Source: Paenibacillus sp. 19GGS1-52
GTDB taxonomy: Bacteria; Bacillota; Bacilli; Paenibacillales; Paenibacillaceae
Assembly (NCBI RefSeq): GCF_022369515.1
Contig: NZ_CP059724.1
Coordinates: forward strand, 558,001-622,000
Reading direction: 5' to 3'
Length of the DNA stretch: 64,000 bases
Part shown: in pieces, positions 25,808 through 35,851 of the stretch
Layout: every line of letters begins with the position of its first letter
Numbering within the stretch: position 1 is the first letter of the stretch
Position numbers and translations under genes: made by a program
The notes under the pieces: model-generated
What the model was told of the DNA's origin: nothing
The model's input: only the letters and a program-made list of their open reading frames with translations
Database searches by the model: none

Positions 25808-27640
25808 TTAGCTGGCGACGGCTGTAGCCGCAGGTAGCTGCGTTCCAGCAAGCTCTTTTTTGCGCGAGAGATCCCACATGATCTTTACCAACAGTACGCA
25901 CATCGCGAGATTTAGCAGAGAAGCGGCAAACATTGTGAAATTGTAGGCACTTCCACGGCTGAGAGTGCCGTAATAGACGGCATAGGTATTGAGAAAAATC
26001 GTTGTACTGAACCCGAATACCAACCATAGTAGGCGTTTATCTCGCCAATAGGTGTAGGCCAGCAAGGCAAGTGCAGCGGCTGGGAATAAATAGCGTTCAT
26101 GCATGCTGGACGATAGTGTGAAGACACCGGCAATCTGCAGCAGAGCTCCAAGAGCGGCTATGGCCGCATTTTTGCTCCGCAGGTACATCCATCCGGTAAA
26201 TAACGTAGTCAGTACGATAAATATCATCCCCCAGGTATGGTAGCTGAAGAAGGCCAACATGGAGGAGGATTCGGTATAATTGTCTCCCAGCAAGGCAAAT
26301 AGATTATAGGCATTAACTGAGGCAAAAGGATATTCATTGACCGTACCCGTATAGAGGTTATACAGCCATAATGGACTCTGCCCGGAAGAGAAGGGCAGGA
26401 CGACGATCAGGAGGGTCACTATGCCTGCGCCCGCTGCTTTAAGCCACGATTTGAGCGATCCCGAGCGCACTAGCGCGAAGAACAGAACAGGCACATAGAT
26501 GATTCCTTGCGGCTTCATGAGAACAGACAAGGTCAGCACAGCGGTTGCCCAGCCATATTTGCGTTGACAGAGCAGCCATATGGCCGAAACTACGATCAGC
26601 GTGAAGAAGGAATCAACCTGTCCCCAGAAGGTCGCATTGATGAGCACAGCCGGATTAAACATGTAAAAAGCAGCAATGAGCAAGCCCGTCTCGAACGAGA
26701 AGTATCGGCGTGCCGCCTTGTAGAGCAAATAAGCGGTTGCCGTATCGGCGAGAATGGAGGGCAGTTTGATCAGTGGCATAAAATAGGGAGCTGCCGCCGG
26801 TAGCGTGACGATTTTGCCGGTCAGATAAAGAACATACATATAGAGAGGCGGATAATCGCTTGTGCTGTTCAGATAAAAGCCATTCAGGCTATCCGCAGCC
26901 TGCGTTGCCCAGGTCTTGAAGAAATTGATGTCGCTCTGATACCCGCTGATCCATGGAGCTGCGGCTATTTTCAGACAGAGTCCGATAGCGAGAAGCAGAC
27001 CGACAAGCACTGTTTTGCGATACTCTTTAATCTGAAACTTGCCGCGCAGGGTATAGTAGAAGGCTGCGATAAATAATACGGCAAAAACAACGGCATACCA
27101 GGCCAGCGGTGTTCCGTAATCCCTGCTTGCTGAGGCGCTGCCAAAGCTATTGCCACCCATGCCACCACCCATGCCACCGCCGCCCATCTGTCCACCGCCG
27201 GATGGACGGGTGAAGCCTGCGCCGCTGCTATCCGTGGTGCCTTGACCACGAGCAGGACGTCCACCGCTACTGTCGGAAGCAGACGTACCGTCCTGCGCTG
27301 CGCCGGATGGCGTGGTGCCACCAACTGCGGAAGACGTGCCGTCCTGTGATACTCCGGGTGACTTAGAGGCGCTGCCAGCCGCATCAGGAATTGTTGTGCT
27401 TCCGTTCTGTCCTGCGGTTCCCTGTGTCGCGGCTTTGCTGTCTGCACCGGGGGCAGCCATACCGGCAACTCCACTCTCTCGCTGGTTAAAGCCTCCGCCG
27501 CTATTTCCCCATTGAGTATCGAGAGTGGCAGAGGTATTCGTTGTATCAACATTCGCTAAGGAGTAGATGCTTAATCCAAGCGAGAGCAGCAGGGCCAAGC
27601 CAAGTATGATTTTGAGTTTGTGATTGTTGATAAAAGACAA
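25808..27640 (-). CDS. Gpi18-like membrane mannosyltransferase with a Gly/Ser/Thr-rich extracellular loop
   Basis: The protein has about 610 residues. An N-terminal helix (residues 9-28) is followed by about 135 residues of Gly/Ser/Thr/Ala-rich low complexity (including GGGGMGGGMGG), then some ten membrane helices. The SDINFFKTWA and SDYPPLYMYVLY segments are typical of the COG5542 Gpi18-like glycosyltransferases, with the first Asp the likely catalytic acid. Family members use polyprenyl-phosphate sugars. The start is uncertain: TTG at 27640 has AGAGGAG 8 nt upstream, and GTG at 27649 overlaps that site. The product and acceptor are unknown. Confidence 0.8.
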   Translation of the reverse strand: MSFINNHKLKIILGLALLLSLGLSIYSLANVDTTNTSATLDTQWGNSGGGFNQRESGVAGMAAPGADSKAATQGTAGQNGSTTIPDAAGSASKSPGVSQDGTSSAVGGTTPSGAAQDGTSASDSSGGRPARGQGTTDSSGAGFTRPSGGGQMGGGGMGGGMGGNSFGSASASRDYGTPLAWYAVVFAVLFIAAFYYTLRGKFQIKEYRKTVLVGLLLAIGLCLKIAAAPWISGYQSDINFFKTWATQAADSLNGFYLNSTSDYPPLYMYVLYLTGKIVTLPAAAPYFMPLIKLPSILADTATAYLLYKAARRYFSFETGLLIAAFYMFNPAVLINATFWGQVDSFFTLIVVSAIWLLCQRKYGWATAVLTLSVLMKPQGIIYVPVLFFALVRSGSLKSWLKAAGAGIVTLLIVVLPFSSGQSPLWLYNLYTGTVNEYPFASVNAYNLFALLGDNYTESSSMLAFFSYHTWGMIFIVLTTLFTGWMYLRSKNAAIAALGALLQIAGVFTLSSSMHERYLFPAAALALLAYTYWRDKRLLWLVFGFSTTIFLNTYAVYYGTLSRGSAYNFTMFAASLLNLAMCVLLVKIMWDLSRKKELAGTQLPAATAVAS

Positions 27641-27762
27641 TGGATGCACTCCTCTCTTACATATGATTTTATTATGAACAGCCCACCTGAAGATACACTG
27701 AAGAGGTAGGGAAGAGAGTTGTTCATAAAGAAAAAGAGCATACAGTCCTCCACAAAAGCATT

Positions 27763-27792
27763 GAAAATTCCAGTTCCTTTCAGGTAGTATGA
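27763..27792 (+). promoter_or_regulatory. Promoter candidate for the MFS transporter
   Basis: TTGAAA (27763-27768), 18-bp spacer, TAGTAT (27787-27792). Confidence 0.5.
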
Positions 27793-27845
27793 AGAATACA
27801 AAAAAAGCCCCAAGGGTTGCAACAGAAAGGTTGACATAAACTACA

Positions 27846-29075
27846 GTGATTAACAAACTTAGCAATAATAATATTCTTGCCGCTACGGGTCCAACACGGA
27901 AGCAGAGATTGCAGCTGGCACTTATTCTGGGTGCTATTGCTACGATCGGCCCTCTGTCGATTGACATGTATTTGCCGGCGCTGCCTGCACTTGCCGTGTA
28001 TTTTGGGACAACGGCTGCTTTTGTGCAGCTTAGCCTGACCCTCTTTTTGCTAGGATTAGCCTCGGGACAGCTGGTGGCGGGACCACTCAGTGATGTATAC
28101 GGCCGCCGCCGTCCGCTACTGATTGGAATGTTGATTTATGCTATCTCCTCGTTGCTTTGCGCTTTTAGCCCTTCGATCGGACTGCTAGTCGCGTTGCGCT
28201 TTATTCAAGGGCTGGCGGGTTCGGTAGGTGTGGTTATCTCGCGCGCTGCCGTCCGTGACTTGTATAGTGGCTCAGAATTAACAAGGTTCTTCTCTCTATT
28301 GATGATTGTTAACGGTCTGGGTCCAATCGTGGCGCCAGTCATTGGTGGCCAGTTACTGCGGCTGACTACATGGCAAGGTGTGTTCATCGTATTATGTATT
28401 GTTGGAGTTGTCTTTTTCGTGACGATTCTGCTGCGGCTCCCAGAGACACTGCCGAAGGAAAGGCGCTCCAAGAGTGGAATTAAGGGCACTTTGTTAACCT
28501 TCCGGATATTGCTCGGCAATCGGAGATTTATGGGATATGCACTCTCCCAAGGTTTTGTTACTGCGGCTATGTTCGCATATATATCCGGTTCTTCCTTTGT
28601 ACTGCAAAATATTTTTGGTGTCTCACCGCAAATCTACAGCTTGATCTTTGCCATGAATGGACTGGGCATTATATTCTCGGGCCAATTAGCAGGCAGATTG
28701 TCTGGAAGACTGGGTGAGGAAAAATTGCTCGTTAGCGGTCTTCTCCTCAGTACACTGGGTGGTATTCTGCTGTTGGTTACCATTCTGGCTGGAGGAGGCC
28801 TGCTGCCCATCCTGTTCTGCTTGTTCGCTGTTGTTTCCAGCGTGGGATTAGTTGGAACAACCAGCTTCTCGCTGGCCATGCAGGATCAAGGGGAAACGGC
28901 AGGGAGCGCCTCGGCGTTACTAGGACTACTGCCACTACTGCTCGGTGGTTGCGTAGCTCCACTCGTGGGCCTAGGCGGTGGAGAGACAGCGCTGCCGATG
29001 GCGATTGTTATCGCGGCGGCAGGAATCTGCTCTATTTTATCCTATAAGCTGCTTGTTAGAGGAGGAAAGTCATAG
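27846..29075 (+). CDS. Bcr/CflA-type MFS drug exporter
   Basis: The 409-residue protein has twelve predicted helices with motif A as GPLSDVYGRRRPLLIG and the Bcr/CflA start TIGPLSIDMYLPALP. It belongs to the DHA1 proton antiporters that export bicyclomycin, sulfonamides or other compounds. It starts with GTG and has only a distant AAAGG. It is followed after 1 bp by an EamA gene, so the two form an operon. Confidence 0.87.
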   Translation: MINKLSNNNILAATGPTRKQRLQLALILGAIATIGPLSIDMYLPALPALAVYFGTTAAFVQLSLTLFLLGLASGQLVAGPLSDVYGRRRPLLIGMLIYAISSLLCAFSPSIGLLVALRFIQGLAGSVGVVISRAAVRDLYSGSELTRFFSLLMIVNGLGPIVAPVIGGQLLRLTTWQGVFIVLCIVGVVFFVTILLRLPETLPKERRSKSGIKGTLLTFRILLGNRRFMGYALSQGFVTAAMFAYISGSSFVLQNIFGVSPQIYSLIFAMNGLGIIFSGQLAGRLSGRLGEEKLLVSGLLLSTLGGILLLVTILAGGGLLPILFCLFAVVSSVGLVGTTSFSLAMQDQGETAGSASALLGLLPLLLGGCVAPLVGLGGGETALPMAIVIAAAGICSILSYKLLVRGGKS

Positions 29076-29076
29076 A

Positions 29077-29970
29077 ATGAGCCGTAAAGATCTCTCAATG
29101 CTGCTGCTGCTCGCTCTAGTCTGGGGCGCTTCCTTCTTATTCATGAGAATCGCTTCCCCTGAATTTGGACCGGTCTTTACAACAGAACTTCGGGTCAGCC
29201 TGGCTGCGGCTGCGCTGCTTCTCTACGCTAAGATTACCAGACGGCAGCTGGGTCTTTGGCGACACTGGAAGAAATTCCTCATCCTCGGAGGTCTCAATGC
29301 TGCATTGCCCTTTACGCTAATCTGCATGGCGGAGCTGAACCTGAGCGCTTCGCTGGCAGCGATTCTGAACGCGACTACACCGATGTTCACAGCCTTGGCT
29401 GCATGGGGCACTCTACAGGAAAGACCTGGCTTTGCCAAAACCATCGGTCTTGGCATTGGGTTGTTCGGAGTTGTCGTTCTCGTCGGCTGGAGTCCGGTAC
29501 CTATGGAGGGCAAAATCCTGCTGTCCGTGTTCTTTTCACTAGGAGCTGCGTTGTCCTATGGATTTGGCGGGCTGTACGCTTCCCGTGCCAGTCAAGGCTT
29601 AGAACCGTTGACACTAGCCGTAGGTCAGCAGCTCGGAGCGAGTGTACTGCTGCTGCCGCTGGCCGTTATTTTTGCTCCCCGGCATATGCCGTCCTCTGCT
29701 GCAGTTTTTTCCGTAATTGGCCTCTCGCTCATATGTACTTCCATCGCCTATCTGTTGTATTTCCGTCTCATTCGTAATGTAGGCGCCGTGAAGACGGTAA
29801 GTGTAACTTTCCTCGTGCCCATCTTCGGCATACTGTGGGGGGCTATTTTCTTAAATGAAAGGATCTATCTGAACACAATCATAGGACTCATTATCATTCT
29901 CCTGAGTGTAACGCTCGTTAACCGCAAGACCCGTCCCAAGGGCGGGAATAGAGTGGAACTGGCGGACTAG
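29077..29970 (+). CDS. EamA/DMT-family transporter
   Basis: The 297-residue protein has ten helices in two EamA repeats, beginning MSRKDLSMLLLLALVWGASF. The ATG at 29077 follows AGAGGAGG placed inside the end of the MFS gene. The cargo is unknown. Confidence 0.87.
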   Translation: MSRKDLSMLLLLALVWGASFLFMRIASPEFGPVFTTELRVSLAAAALLLYAKITRRQLGLWRHWKKFLILGGLNAALPFTLICMAELNLSASLAAILNATTPMFTALAAWGTLQERPGFAKTIGLGIGLFGVVVLVGWSPVPMEGKILLSVFFSLGAALSYGFGGLYASRASQGLEPLTLAVGQQLGASVLLLPLAVIFAPRHMPSSAAVFSVIGLSLICTSIAYLLYFRLIRNVGAVKTVSVTFLVPIFGILWGAIFLNERIYLNTIIGLIIILLSVTLVNRKTRPKGGNRVELAD

Positions 29971-30094
29971 GGGATGGTGTAAGTGGCTATTTTCCTGCAA
30001 CTCTTCCCAACATACTTTCAGCAAACTTTCAGCGGGCATTAACGTTCCTTTCCTGCAAAAGGATTATAGTGGAAGTATGAAAGGGGGGTTAATT

Positions 30095-30442
30095 ATGAAT
30101 GTATCATCAGTAGCAAGTACTACAACTTATACAGCTTCCAGTGCAACCGACACCAGCGCGCTTGAGAAACAAAAGGCAAAGCTGGAATCCGAGTTAGAAA
30201 AAGTGAGTTCTAGCAAGGACGATGAGAAGACCAAGGCAGCAAAGACTAAGCAAATTGAGGCACAGATCAAGCAGATCGAAGCACAAATTGCCCAGAAGGC
30301 CCAAAATAGTTCATCCTCGGCCAGCAGTACTGGGAAAGCGCCGGAGAAACCTGTGAATAACAATGCCATTGTCGCAGCGAGTGCTCAAGACATAGCTACC
30401 GCAACTACGGATAGTGAAGGAAGATTTGATATTCGGGTATAA
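30095..30442 (+). CDS. FlxA-like coiled-coil protein
   Basis: The 115-residue soluble protein has a Ser/Thr-rich head and a coiled coil (about residues 23-70, EKQKAKLESELEKV then KQIEAQIKQIEAQIAQK), like the FlxA family. The function of the family is unknown. The ATG at 30095 follows GGGGGG. Its own terminator follows. Confidence 0.72.
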   Translation: MNVSSVASTTTYTASSATDTSALEKQKAKLESELEKVSSSKDDEKTKAAKTKQIEAQIKQIEAQIAQKAQNSSSSASSTGKAPEKPVNNNAIVAASAQDIATATTDSEGRFDIRV

Positions 30443-30460
30443 GCGGGGTTGTAATTAGTA

Positions 30461-30513
30461 TTACATAAAAAGAGGACATCCTTTGCCGTGAGGGGTGTCC
30501 TCTTTTTATGTAA
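30461..30513 (+). terminator. Terminator of the FlxA-like gene
   Basis: A long stem runs between 30461-30480 and 30494-30513, containing AAAAAGAGGACA and TGTCCTCTTTTT. Confidence 0.9.
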
Positions 30514-30640
30514 TAAAATTGCAGGTATAATGGACAAAGCTGGAATTTGTACACTAACCCTCCAAGTAGGCCAGAATAGCTGACGGTGAATTAATTTCGC
30601 TATGCGGGATGTGTGCCAGTAGTAAAGGCAGGTATATAAC

Positions 30641-33292
30641 ATGCATTCAATGAAACAGTCATTAGAACGATTCAGAATTGTAAGACTAGTCTTATTCATT
30701 TACCGGATACGTGCGGTTAGAGCTCTTTTTCCGCTGGCAATAATAGCTCTTGTGTACTGGGAGGGACAGCATGAGCTGAAGCAGATTCATTTGAGTCGTA
30801 CTGTACATGAACTAAGAAGCGTACCTGCGTCCGCCATTTTGCAGATGATGGGCATCGCGCTGCTGTCGGTGGCAGTAATGAGTGCCTATGACTATTTAAT
30901 CCGCTTTCATTTTCGTTTAAAAATAGGTCTATGGAGCACCTTCCGCTATGCATGGATTGCGAACACGTTCAATAATCTGATTGGCTTTGCCGGGTTGGCA
31001 GGTGTTGGGTTGCGGACACTTCTATATAAGAAGAGTGGTGTGCCAACCTCGGTGCTGACACCAGCTATAGTCTTTCTTTCACCGTTAATGATTACAGGCT
31101 TGTCCCTGCTGTCTTGGGGTAATATCTTCGGTATCCTTCCGGCAACGGAGCTTCTGCATGAGCATCACTGGCTGGTGTTTGCCGTATGGGGCATGGCCCT
31201 TTATTTACCTGTATTTGTATTTATCCAGCGCTCATCGCTATATGCGAAATGGATTAACGGAGGGCAAGGGAGAACGCCTTGGATTACGGTAGCCGCTTCA
31301 GTCAGTGCCTCATTTCTGGAGTGGAGCTTTGCCGGGTTGACGTTCTGGATGATCGGTCACCACCTGCTGGGTGGAGCCGATTTCGTGACGCTTTTCAGCA
31401 TTTATACAGTGGCCGCGATTGCTGGCATCCTGAGCATGGCGCCCGGTGGAATTGGTGCTTTTGATCTGATTGCGCTGCTGGGACTTACCCAGCTAGGGCA
31501 TGGAAGTGACCAGGCGATGGCGGTATTGGTCATTTACAGATTGTTCTACTATGTCATTCCATGGCTCATCGGGCTGGTGCTGGCGGCACTGGAGATCGGA
31601 CTGCAGGGAAAAAAACAGCTGGATCGAAATGCAGCGGGGCTAGAGCCTTCGCTCAATGTGTGGCAAAGAATTTGGGGATGGCCGGAACAGTATTCCTTCC
31701 TGAGCGATCTTGGGATGTGGGCGCTCGGCAAGCTGGTACTGGCCAGCGGTCTCATCCTGCTGCTGTCAGCAGCTACACCTGAACTTCTCTACAGGCTTCG
31801 TATCACGGAGGAACTGTTGTCGCTGCCCGTGATGAAGCTCTCGCATCTGCTGTCTGTATTGATCGGCTTTATGCTCATTCTTTTATCGCGAGGGATTTCA
31901 CTGCGGATTCGCAGGGCCTATATATGGACCAGTATTTTGTTGTTCGGCGGAGCTATATTTACGTTCACCAAAGGCTTCGATTACGAAGAGGCTCTGTTCT
32001 TGCTCTTAGTAGCCCTGATCTTGTGGATATCGAAAGCCCGTTTCTATCGGATCAGTGCACCAGTCAGCAAGCAAAGCACGGTCTGGTGGTTTGTGCTGTC
32101 CTCTGTTATTGCACTCAGCTACTATTTGCTGGGAAACTATGCGCATCGCGGTTTTATGAAGCATCTTCCTCCGGGTGTGCAGCCCGAGTGGCTGCAGCAG
32201 CATAGCAATGTTGCTTTTACGGCAGTAGGAGGACTGGTCTTCTCTTGGTTACTGCTCACGATGCTGCTCACCCTCAGACCCCAGCACAAAGTTGAGGAGC
32301 TGTTCGGTACTGCGGATATGGAGAGACTGAGGCTTTTCTTGAACGATGTGCCAGGCAATCCCTTGACCCACATGCTGTTTCTGGGTGACAAAAGCTTCTA
32401 CTGGGCGCAAGGTGGAACAGTACTTTTTGCTTTTGCCAGAGTAAGGGACAAACTTGTCGTACTGAGTGATCCGTTGGGACAGAAGAGCCTGATAAATGAA
32501 GGCATTAGTGAGTTTCGACAGACTGCTGACAATTATGGTTTGTCTGTAGTTTTTTATCAGGCTACACCAGCTCTTTTGCCGATCTATCACGAGCAAGGCT
32601 ACCGTTTCTTTAAACTGGGTGAGGAGGCCTTGGTGCCTTTGGATACTTTTACGCTTAGCGGTAAGAAGTTCAGTGATTTTCGCAGTATAAGCAAGCGTTT
32701 TGAGCGGGAGGGCTACCTGTTTGAGGTTTCAGAAGCGCCGCATGCGGAGAGTTTATTGCGCGAGCTGCGTTCGATCTCGGATGAGTGGCTGAACGGACGT
32801 ACGGAAAAAGGCTACTCGCTCGGCTGGTTTAAGGAAGCCTATCTGCAGTTAGCACAGATAGCGCTGCTGCGCAGCTCTGAGGGTGCAGTGCTGGCTTTTG
32901 CCTCCATTGCACCGGGATATGACGAGCGGCTGACCGTCTCCATTGATCTGATGCGCCACCGGAAGGTGACACCAAACGGAACGATGGATTATTTATTTGT
33001 TCGTCTTCTAGATTGGGCGAAGTCGGAAGGTTATCACAGATTTAATCTTGGCAATGCCCCGCTGTCCAGTGTGGGTCAGAATTCGGGCGCGCTGCGCGAG
33101 GAGAAGCTGGCCCACCTTGTGTATAAACGGGGAGGACATTGGTACGGCTTCTCCGGTCTGCGCAAGTATAAGGAGAAGTTTGCTCCAGACTGGGAGCCGC
33201 GTTATTTGGCTTATCCCGCTACGCTAGCGCTGCCGATCCTGACGCTGGATTTGGTAAGACTTGTATCCCGTCATCCGGAGGCGGAGGAATAA
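30641..33292 (+). CDS. mprF: Phosphatidylglycerol lysyltransferase/flippase
   Basis: The 883-residue protein has an N-terminal flippase part with about 14 helices (residues 20-530, including NTFNNLIGFAGLAGVGLRTL and LSMAPGGIGAFDL) and a C-terminal GNAT-like aminoacyl-tRNA transferase domain (about 560-870, with KRFEREGY and LGNAPLSSVG). MprF adds Lys (or Ala) from tRNA to phosphatidylglycerol and flips the product, lowering membrane charge and giving resistance to cationic peptides. It is full length and monocistronic. Confidence 0.95.
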   Translation: MHSMKQSLERFRIVRLVLFIYRIRAVRALFPLAIIALVYWEGQHELKQIHLSRTVHELRSVPASAILQMMGIALLSVAVMSAYDYLIRFHFRLKIGLWSTFRYAWIANTFNNLIGFAGLAGVGLRTLLYKKSGVPTSVLTPAIVFLSPLMITGLSLLSWGNIFGILPATELLHEHHWLVFAVWGMALYLPVFVFIQRSSLYAKWINGGQGRTPWITVAASVSASFLEWSFAGLTFWMIGHHLLGGADFVTLFSIYTVAAIAGILSMAPGGIGAFDLIALLGLTQLGHGSDQAMAVLVIYRLFYYVIPWLIGLVLAALEIGLQGKKQLDRNAAGLEPSLNVWQRIWGWPEQYSFLSDLGMWALGKLVLASGLILLLSAATPELLYRLRITEELLSLPVMKLSHLLSVLIGFMLILLSRGISLRIRRAYIWTSILLFGGAIFTFTKGFDYEEALFLLLVALILWISKARFYRISAPVSKQSTVWWFVLSSVIALSYYLLGNYAHRGFMKHLPPGVQPEWLQQHSNVAFTAVGGLVFSWLLLTMLLTLRPQHKVEELFGTADMERLRLFLNDVPGNPLTHMLFLGDKSFYWAQGGTVLFAFARVRDKLVVLSDPLGQKSLINEGISEFRQTADNYGLSVVFYQATPALLPIYHEQGYRFFKLGEEALVPLDTFTLSGKKFSDFRSISKRFEREGYLFEVSEAPHAESLLRELRSISDEWLNGRTEKGYSLGWFKEAYLQLAQIALLRSSEGAVLAFASIAPGYDERLTVSIDLMRHRKVTPNGTMDYLFVRLLDWAKSEGYHRFNLGNAPLSSVGQNSGALREEKLAHLVYKRGGHWYGFSGLRKYKEKFAPDWEPRYLAYPATLALPILTLDLVRLVSRHPEAEE

Positions 33293-33327
33293 GAACTTAT
33301 AATGCAAGAAGAGAGGAGTATACGGAT

Positions 33328-34182
33328 ATGAGTAGCTCAGTGATCGAAGTGATTGAGAAGCGTAAATCTGTACGTACTTATGAACCGACACCGCTTGATG
33401 AGGTTGTGCACAAGTCCCTCATGGATTACCTGAACAATGAGGAGAAGCTGGCTGGACCCCTTGGCGGAAGAGCAGATATCGAATGGATATGGGCTAAAGG
33501 GGAAGGGAATGACAAGGGGATTAAGCTGGGGGCTTATGGAATCATTAAGAACCCGCAAGCCTATTTGGTGGGCAGAATAAAAAATGATGAGCAGTCGCTA
33601 TTAGAATTTGGTTATATATTTCAGAAGCTGATTCTGTATGCGACCAGCCTTGGCCTTGGCACCTGCTGGATCGGTGGAACATTTAACCGTAATTCCTTCG
33701 CGCGTGAGATTAAGCTGGGAGACGATGAGCTCATTCCCTGCATTACACCCGTGGGTTATGCCCGGGAGAAACATAGTATGGTGGAATCCACCATGCGCTT
33801 TGTAGTAAAGGCGGATCAAAGGAAACCGTGGTCAGAGCTATTTTATGATTCTGAATTCAAAGTGGAATTAACCCGTGAAGAAGCTGGGAATCTGGCTGTT
33901 CCGCTGGAGATGGTCCGGCTCGGACCTTCGGCCTCCAATAAGCAGCCATGGAGAGTAGTGCTGTCTCCCGATCGCAAGCATGCACATTTTTATTTAGTGA
34001 TGACTCCGAACTACAGCGGCAACAAGGTGGGCTTTGAGATGCAGCGGATTGATGTTGGGATTGCGGCCTGTGATTTTGAACTGGCTTGTCAGGAGCTGGG
34101 TATTTCAGGCTCATGGGTCATTAATGACCCGCAGATTGAAGCTCCACAAGCTGAATATATGATAAGTTACGCCATTAAGTAG
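33328..34182 (+). CDS. Nitroreductase-family protein (TM1586 type)
   Basis: The 284-residue protein opens with EVIEKRKSVRTYEP, the FMN-phosphate-binding Arg pair of nitroreductases. It continues into the TM1586-type double domain (GLGTCWIGGTFNR, LGPSASNKQPWRVV). It is an FMN oxidoreductase with unknown substrate. Its 3' end overlaps the convergent ecfA-ecfT gene by 8 bp. Confidence 0.87.
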   Translation: MSSSVIEVIEKRKSVRTYEPTPLDEVVHKSLMDYLNNEEKLAGPLGGRADIEWIWAKGEGNDKGIKLGAYGIIKNPQAYLVGRIKNDEQSLLEFGYIFQKLILYATSLGLGTCWIGGTFNRNSFAREIKLGDDELIPCITPVGYAREKHSMVESTMRFVVKADQRKPWSELFYDSEFKVELTREEAGNLAVPLEMVRLGPSASNKQPWRVVLSPDRKHAHFYLVMTPNYSGNKVGFEMQRIDVGIAACDFELACQELGISGSWVINDPQIEAPQAEYMISYAIK

Positions 34183-35851
34183 CTAGGGAACACCACCAGA
34201 GTAGGCCAGTTACTAGCAAAATGCAGATTAGAACCCTAGTATCGTTTCTTCGCCAGACCAGGACATACGTTGGAGTCCGGTCCTTCTTGGAGTCATAACC
34301 ACGGGATTCAATCGCTGTCGCCAGCTCATCGCCCATGCTAATGACAAGGATGAGCAAAGGCACAAGGAGCAGGTAGATCTGGCGAGGCGTCCATTGCTTT
34401 AGCTTGCTCTGTTGTCCTCCACGTGAGCGCAGCGCTAACTGTAGCTGTGACAGCTTGCCGAGTATCCAGGGGACGAATTGCAGCGTGATCGATACGGCCA
34501 GCGACACATTGCGGGTGCGGATACCGAGTTTCTTGAGGGGGGCGATAGCCCATTCCAACCCTTCGCGCAGCGGGGCACCTGTAGTAGTCTCCGTAAAAAG
34601 GAACCCGATGGCGACCAGCAGCAGAAACCGGAGCACACTTAAGCCACCCAGAATAATGCCCTCGTTGGAGAATCCAACCGGACCAAGACTGTAATCGGGA
34701 GAATTCCAGGATATCGCGGACAGGATCCAGAGAAACAGGAACATCAGGAAGAACGGCTTGAAGAACCATACCGTTCTTGCCCAGGAAAGGCCGGCGGTGC
34801 CTAGGAGTCCGGCGATAATACCGGCGGTGAGCAGTAAAGGCAACAAAGAATGCATTCCCAGAATGATAAAAGAGCCCAATACCATCCCCAGCCATTTGAC
34901 ACGGGGGTCCCGCTCCTGCCACCTTGATCTGAGGGTGGCCGTTTTGCTGTGTATTACCTCGCTGTACACCTGAAAGCGATTGTCCTCAGTGGGAAGAACG
35001 TCAGCACCTTCAGTTGGAATAACCTCCAGTGTAACACTGGAAAGGACGGGTACAACAAGTGGCTGAGCTTGAAGTTCTTTGAGTACATCCTCCAAGGAAG
35101 CGGGCGTATTCTTGAGCAAGCCTTTATCCCGAAGGGCAGCCCCGATTCGCACGTATGCAGGAGCCTCCAGTCCAACTGCGCTGAGTTTGGCGGGATCAGT
35201 GGTTAATGAGTGGATGGGGCCGCTGTAATAAACAGTACCCTGAGACATGACAACAGCTTGGTCGGCTATCGGGATGAACGCATCCAAATCATGGGTCCCA
35301 ATGACAATCGTCAGCCCGCTCTGCTGCAGTTCCTGCACCAAGTTCAAGAGAGCCTGGGCAGCTGGAGGATCGAGACCCGCTGTGGGTTCATCCAGAATAA
35401 GCAACCTGGGCTGTGCGGCAATAGCCCCAGCGATACAGAGCCGCCGTTTCTCGCCACCGCTCAAGAGGAAGGGCGAGCGTTCGCTATATTCCTCAAAAGG
35501 AAGGCCCACCTGTGCCAGCGCACTCTGAATAAGTCCGGGCCGACTGGATTTCGGAACTCCACGCTGTTCCAGACCATATTCAATATCCTTATAAACACTA
35601 CTCGCAAATAACTGTGTTTCCGGCTGCTGGAAGACCATGGAGATGTGTTGAGGATTAACGTCTTCCCCATACGAAATACTTCCAGTCGAAGGTTTAACCA
35701 GACCTGAAAGTAGACGCAGCAGCGTAGATTTGCCGCTGCCGGTAACTCCGCAGAGGACGGTGAGGCTTCCCTGTGGAATCGCCAGTTGGATATCGTAGAG
35801 TGCGCGTGTCTTCTCGTATAGATAAGAAACATCCTTCATCTGAACGATCAT
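34175..35851 (-). CDS. ECF transporter: ATPase fused to transmembrane EcfT
   Basis: The protein has 558 residues. An ABC ATPase spans about residues 1-240 (Walker A GVTGSGKST, signature LSGGEKRR, Walker B LLILDEP, H-loop GTHD). A linker of about 60 residues follows, then a complete EcfT domain from about 305 (RDPRVKWLG, then helices and the two coupling motifs ALRSRGG and AIESRGYD). EcfA and EcfT are normally separate chains. It overlaps the upstream ecfA by 4 bp (ATGA). With that ATPase and divergent BioY it makes a full biotin ECF importer, possibly shared with other S-components. Confidence 0.9.
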   Translation of the reverse strand: MIVQMKDVSYLYEKTRALYDIQLAIPQGSLTVLCGVTGSGKSTLLRLLSGLVKPSTGSISYGEDVNPQHISMVFQQPETQLFASSVYKDIEYGLEQRGVPKSSRPGLIQSALAQVGLPFEEYSERSPFLLSGGEKRRLCIAGAIAAQPRLLILDEPTAGLDPPAAQALLNLVQELQQSGLTIVIGTHDLDAFIPIADQAVVMSQGTVYYSGPIHSLTTDPAKLSAVGLEAPAYVRIGAALRDKGLLKNTPASLEDVLKELQAQPLVVPVLSSVTLEVIPTEGADVLPTEDNRFQVYSEVIHSKTATLRSRWQERDPRVKWLGMVLGSFIILGMHSLLPLLLTAGIIAGLLGTAGLSWARTVWFFKPFFLMFLFLWILSAISWNSPDYSLGPVGFSNEGIILGGLSVLRFLLLVAIGFLFTETTTGAPLREGLEWAIAPLKKLGIRTRNVSLAVSITLQFVPWILGKLSQLQLALRSRGGQQSKLKQWTPRQIYLLLVPLLILVISMGDELATAIESRGYDSKKDRTPTYVLVWRRNDTRVLICILLVTGLLWWCSLAT

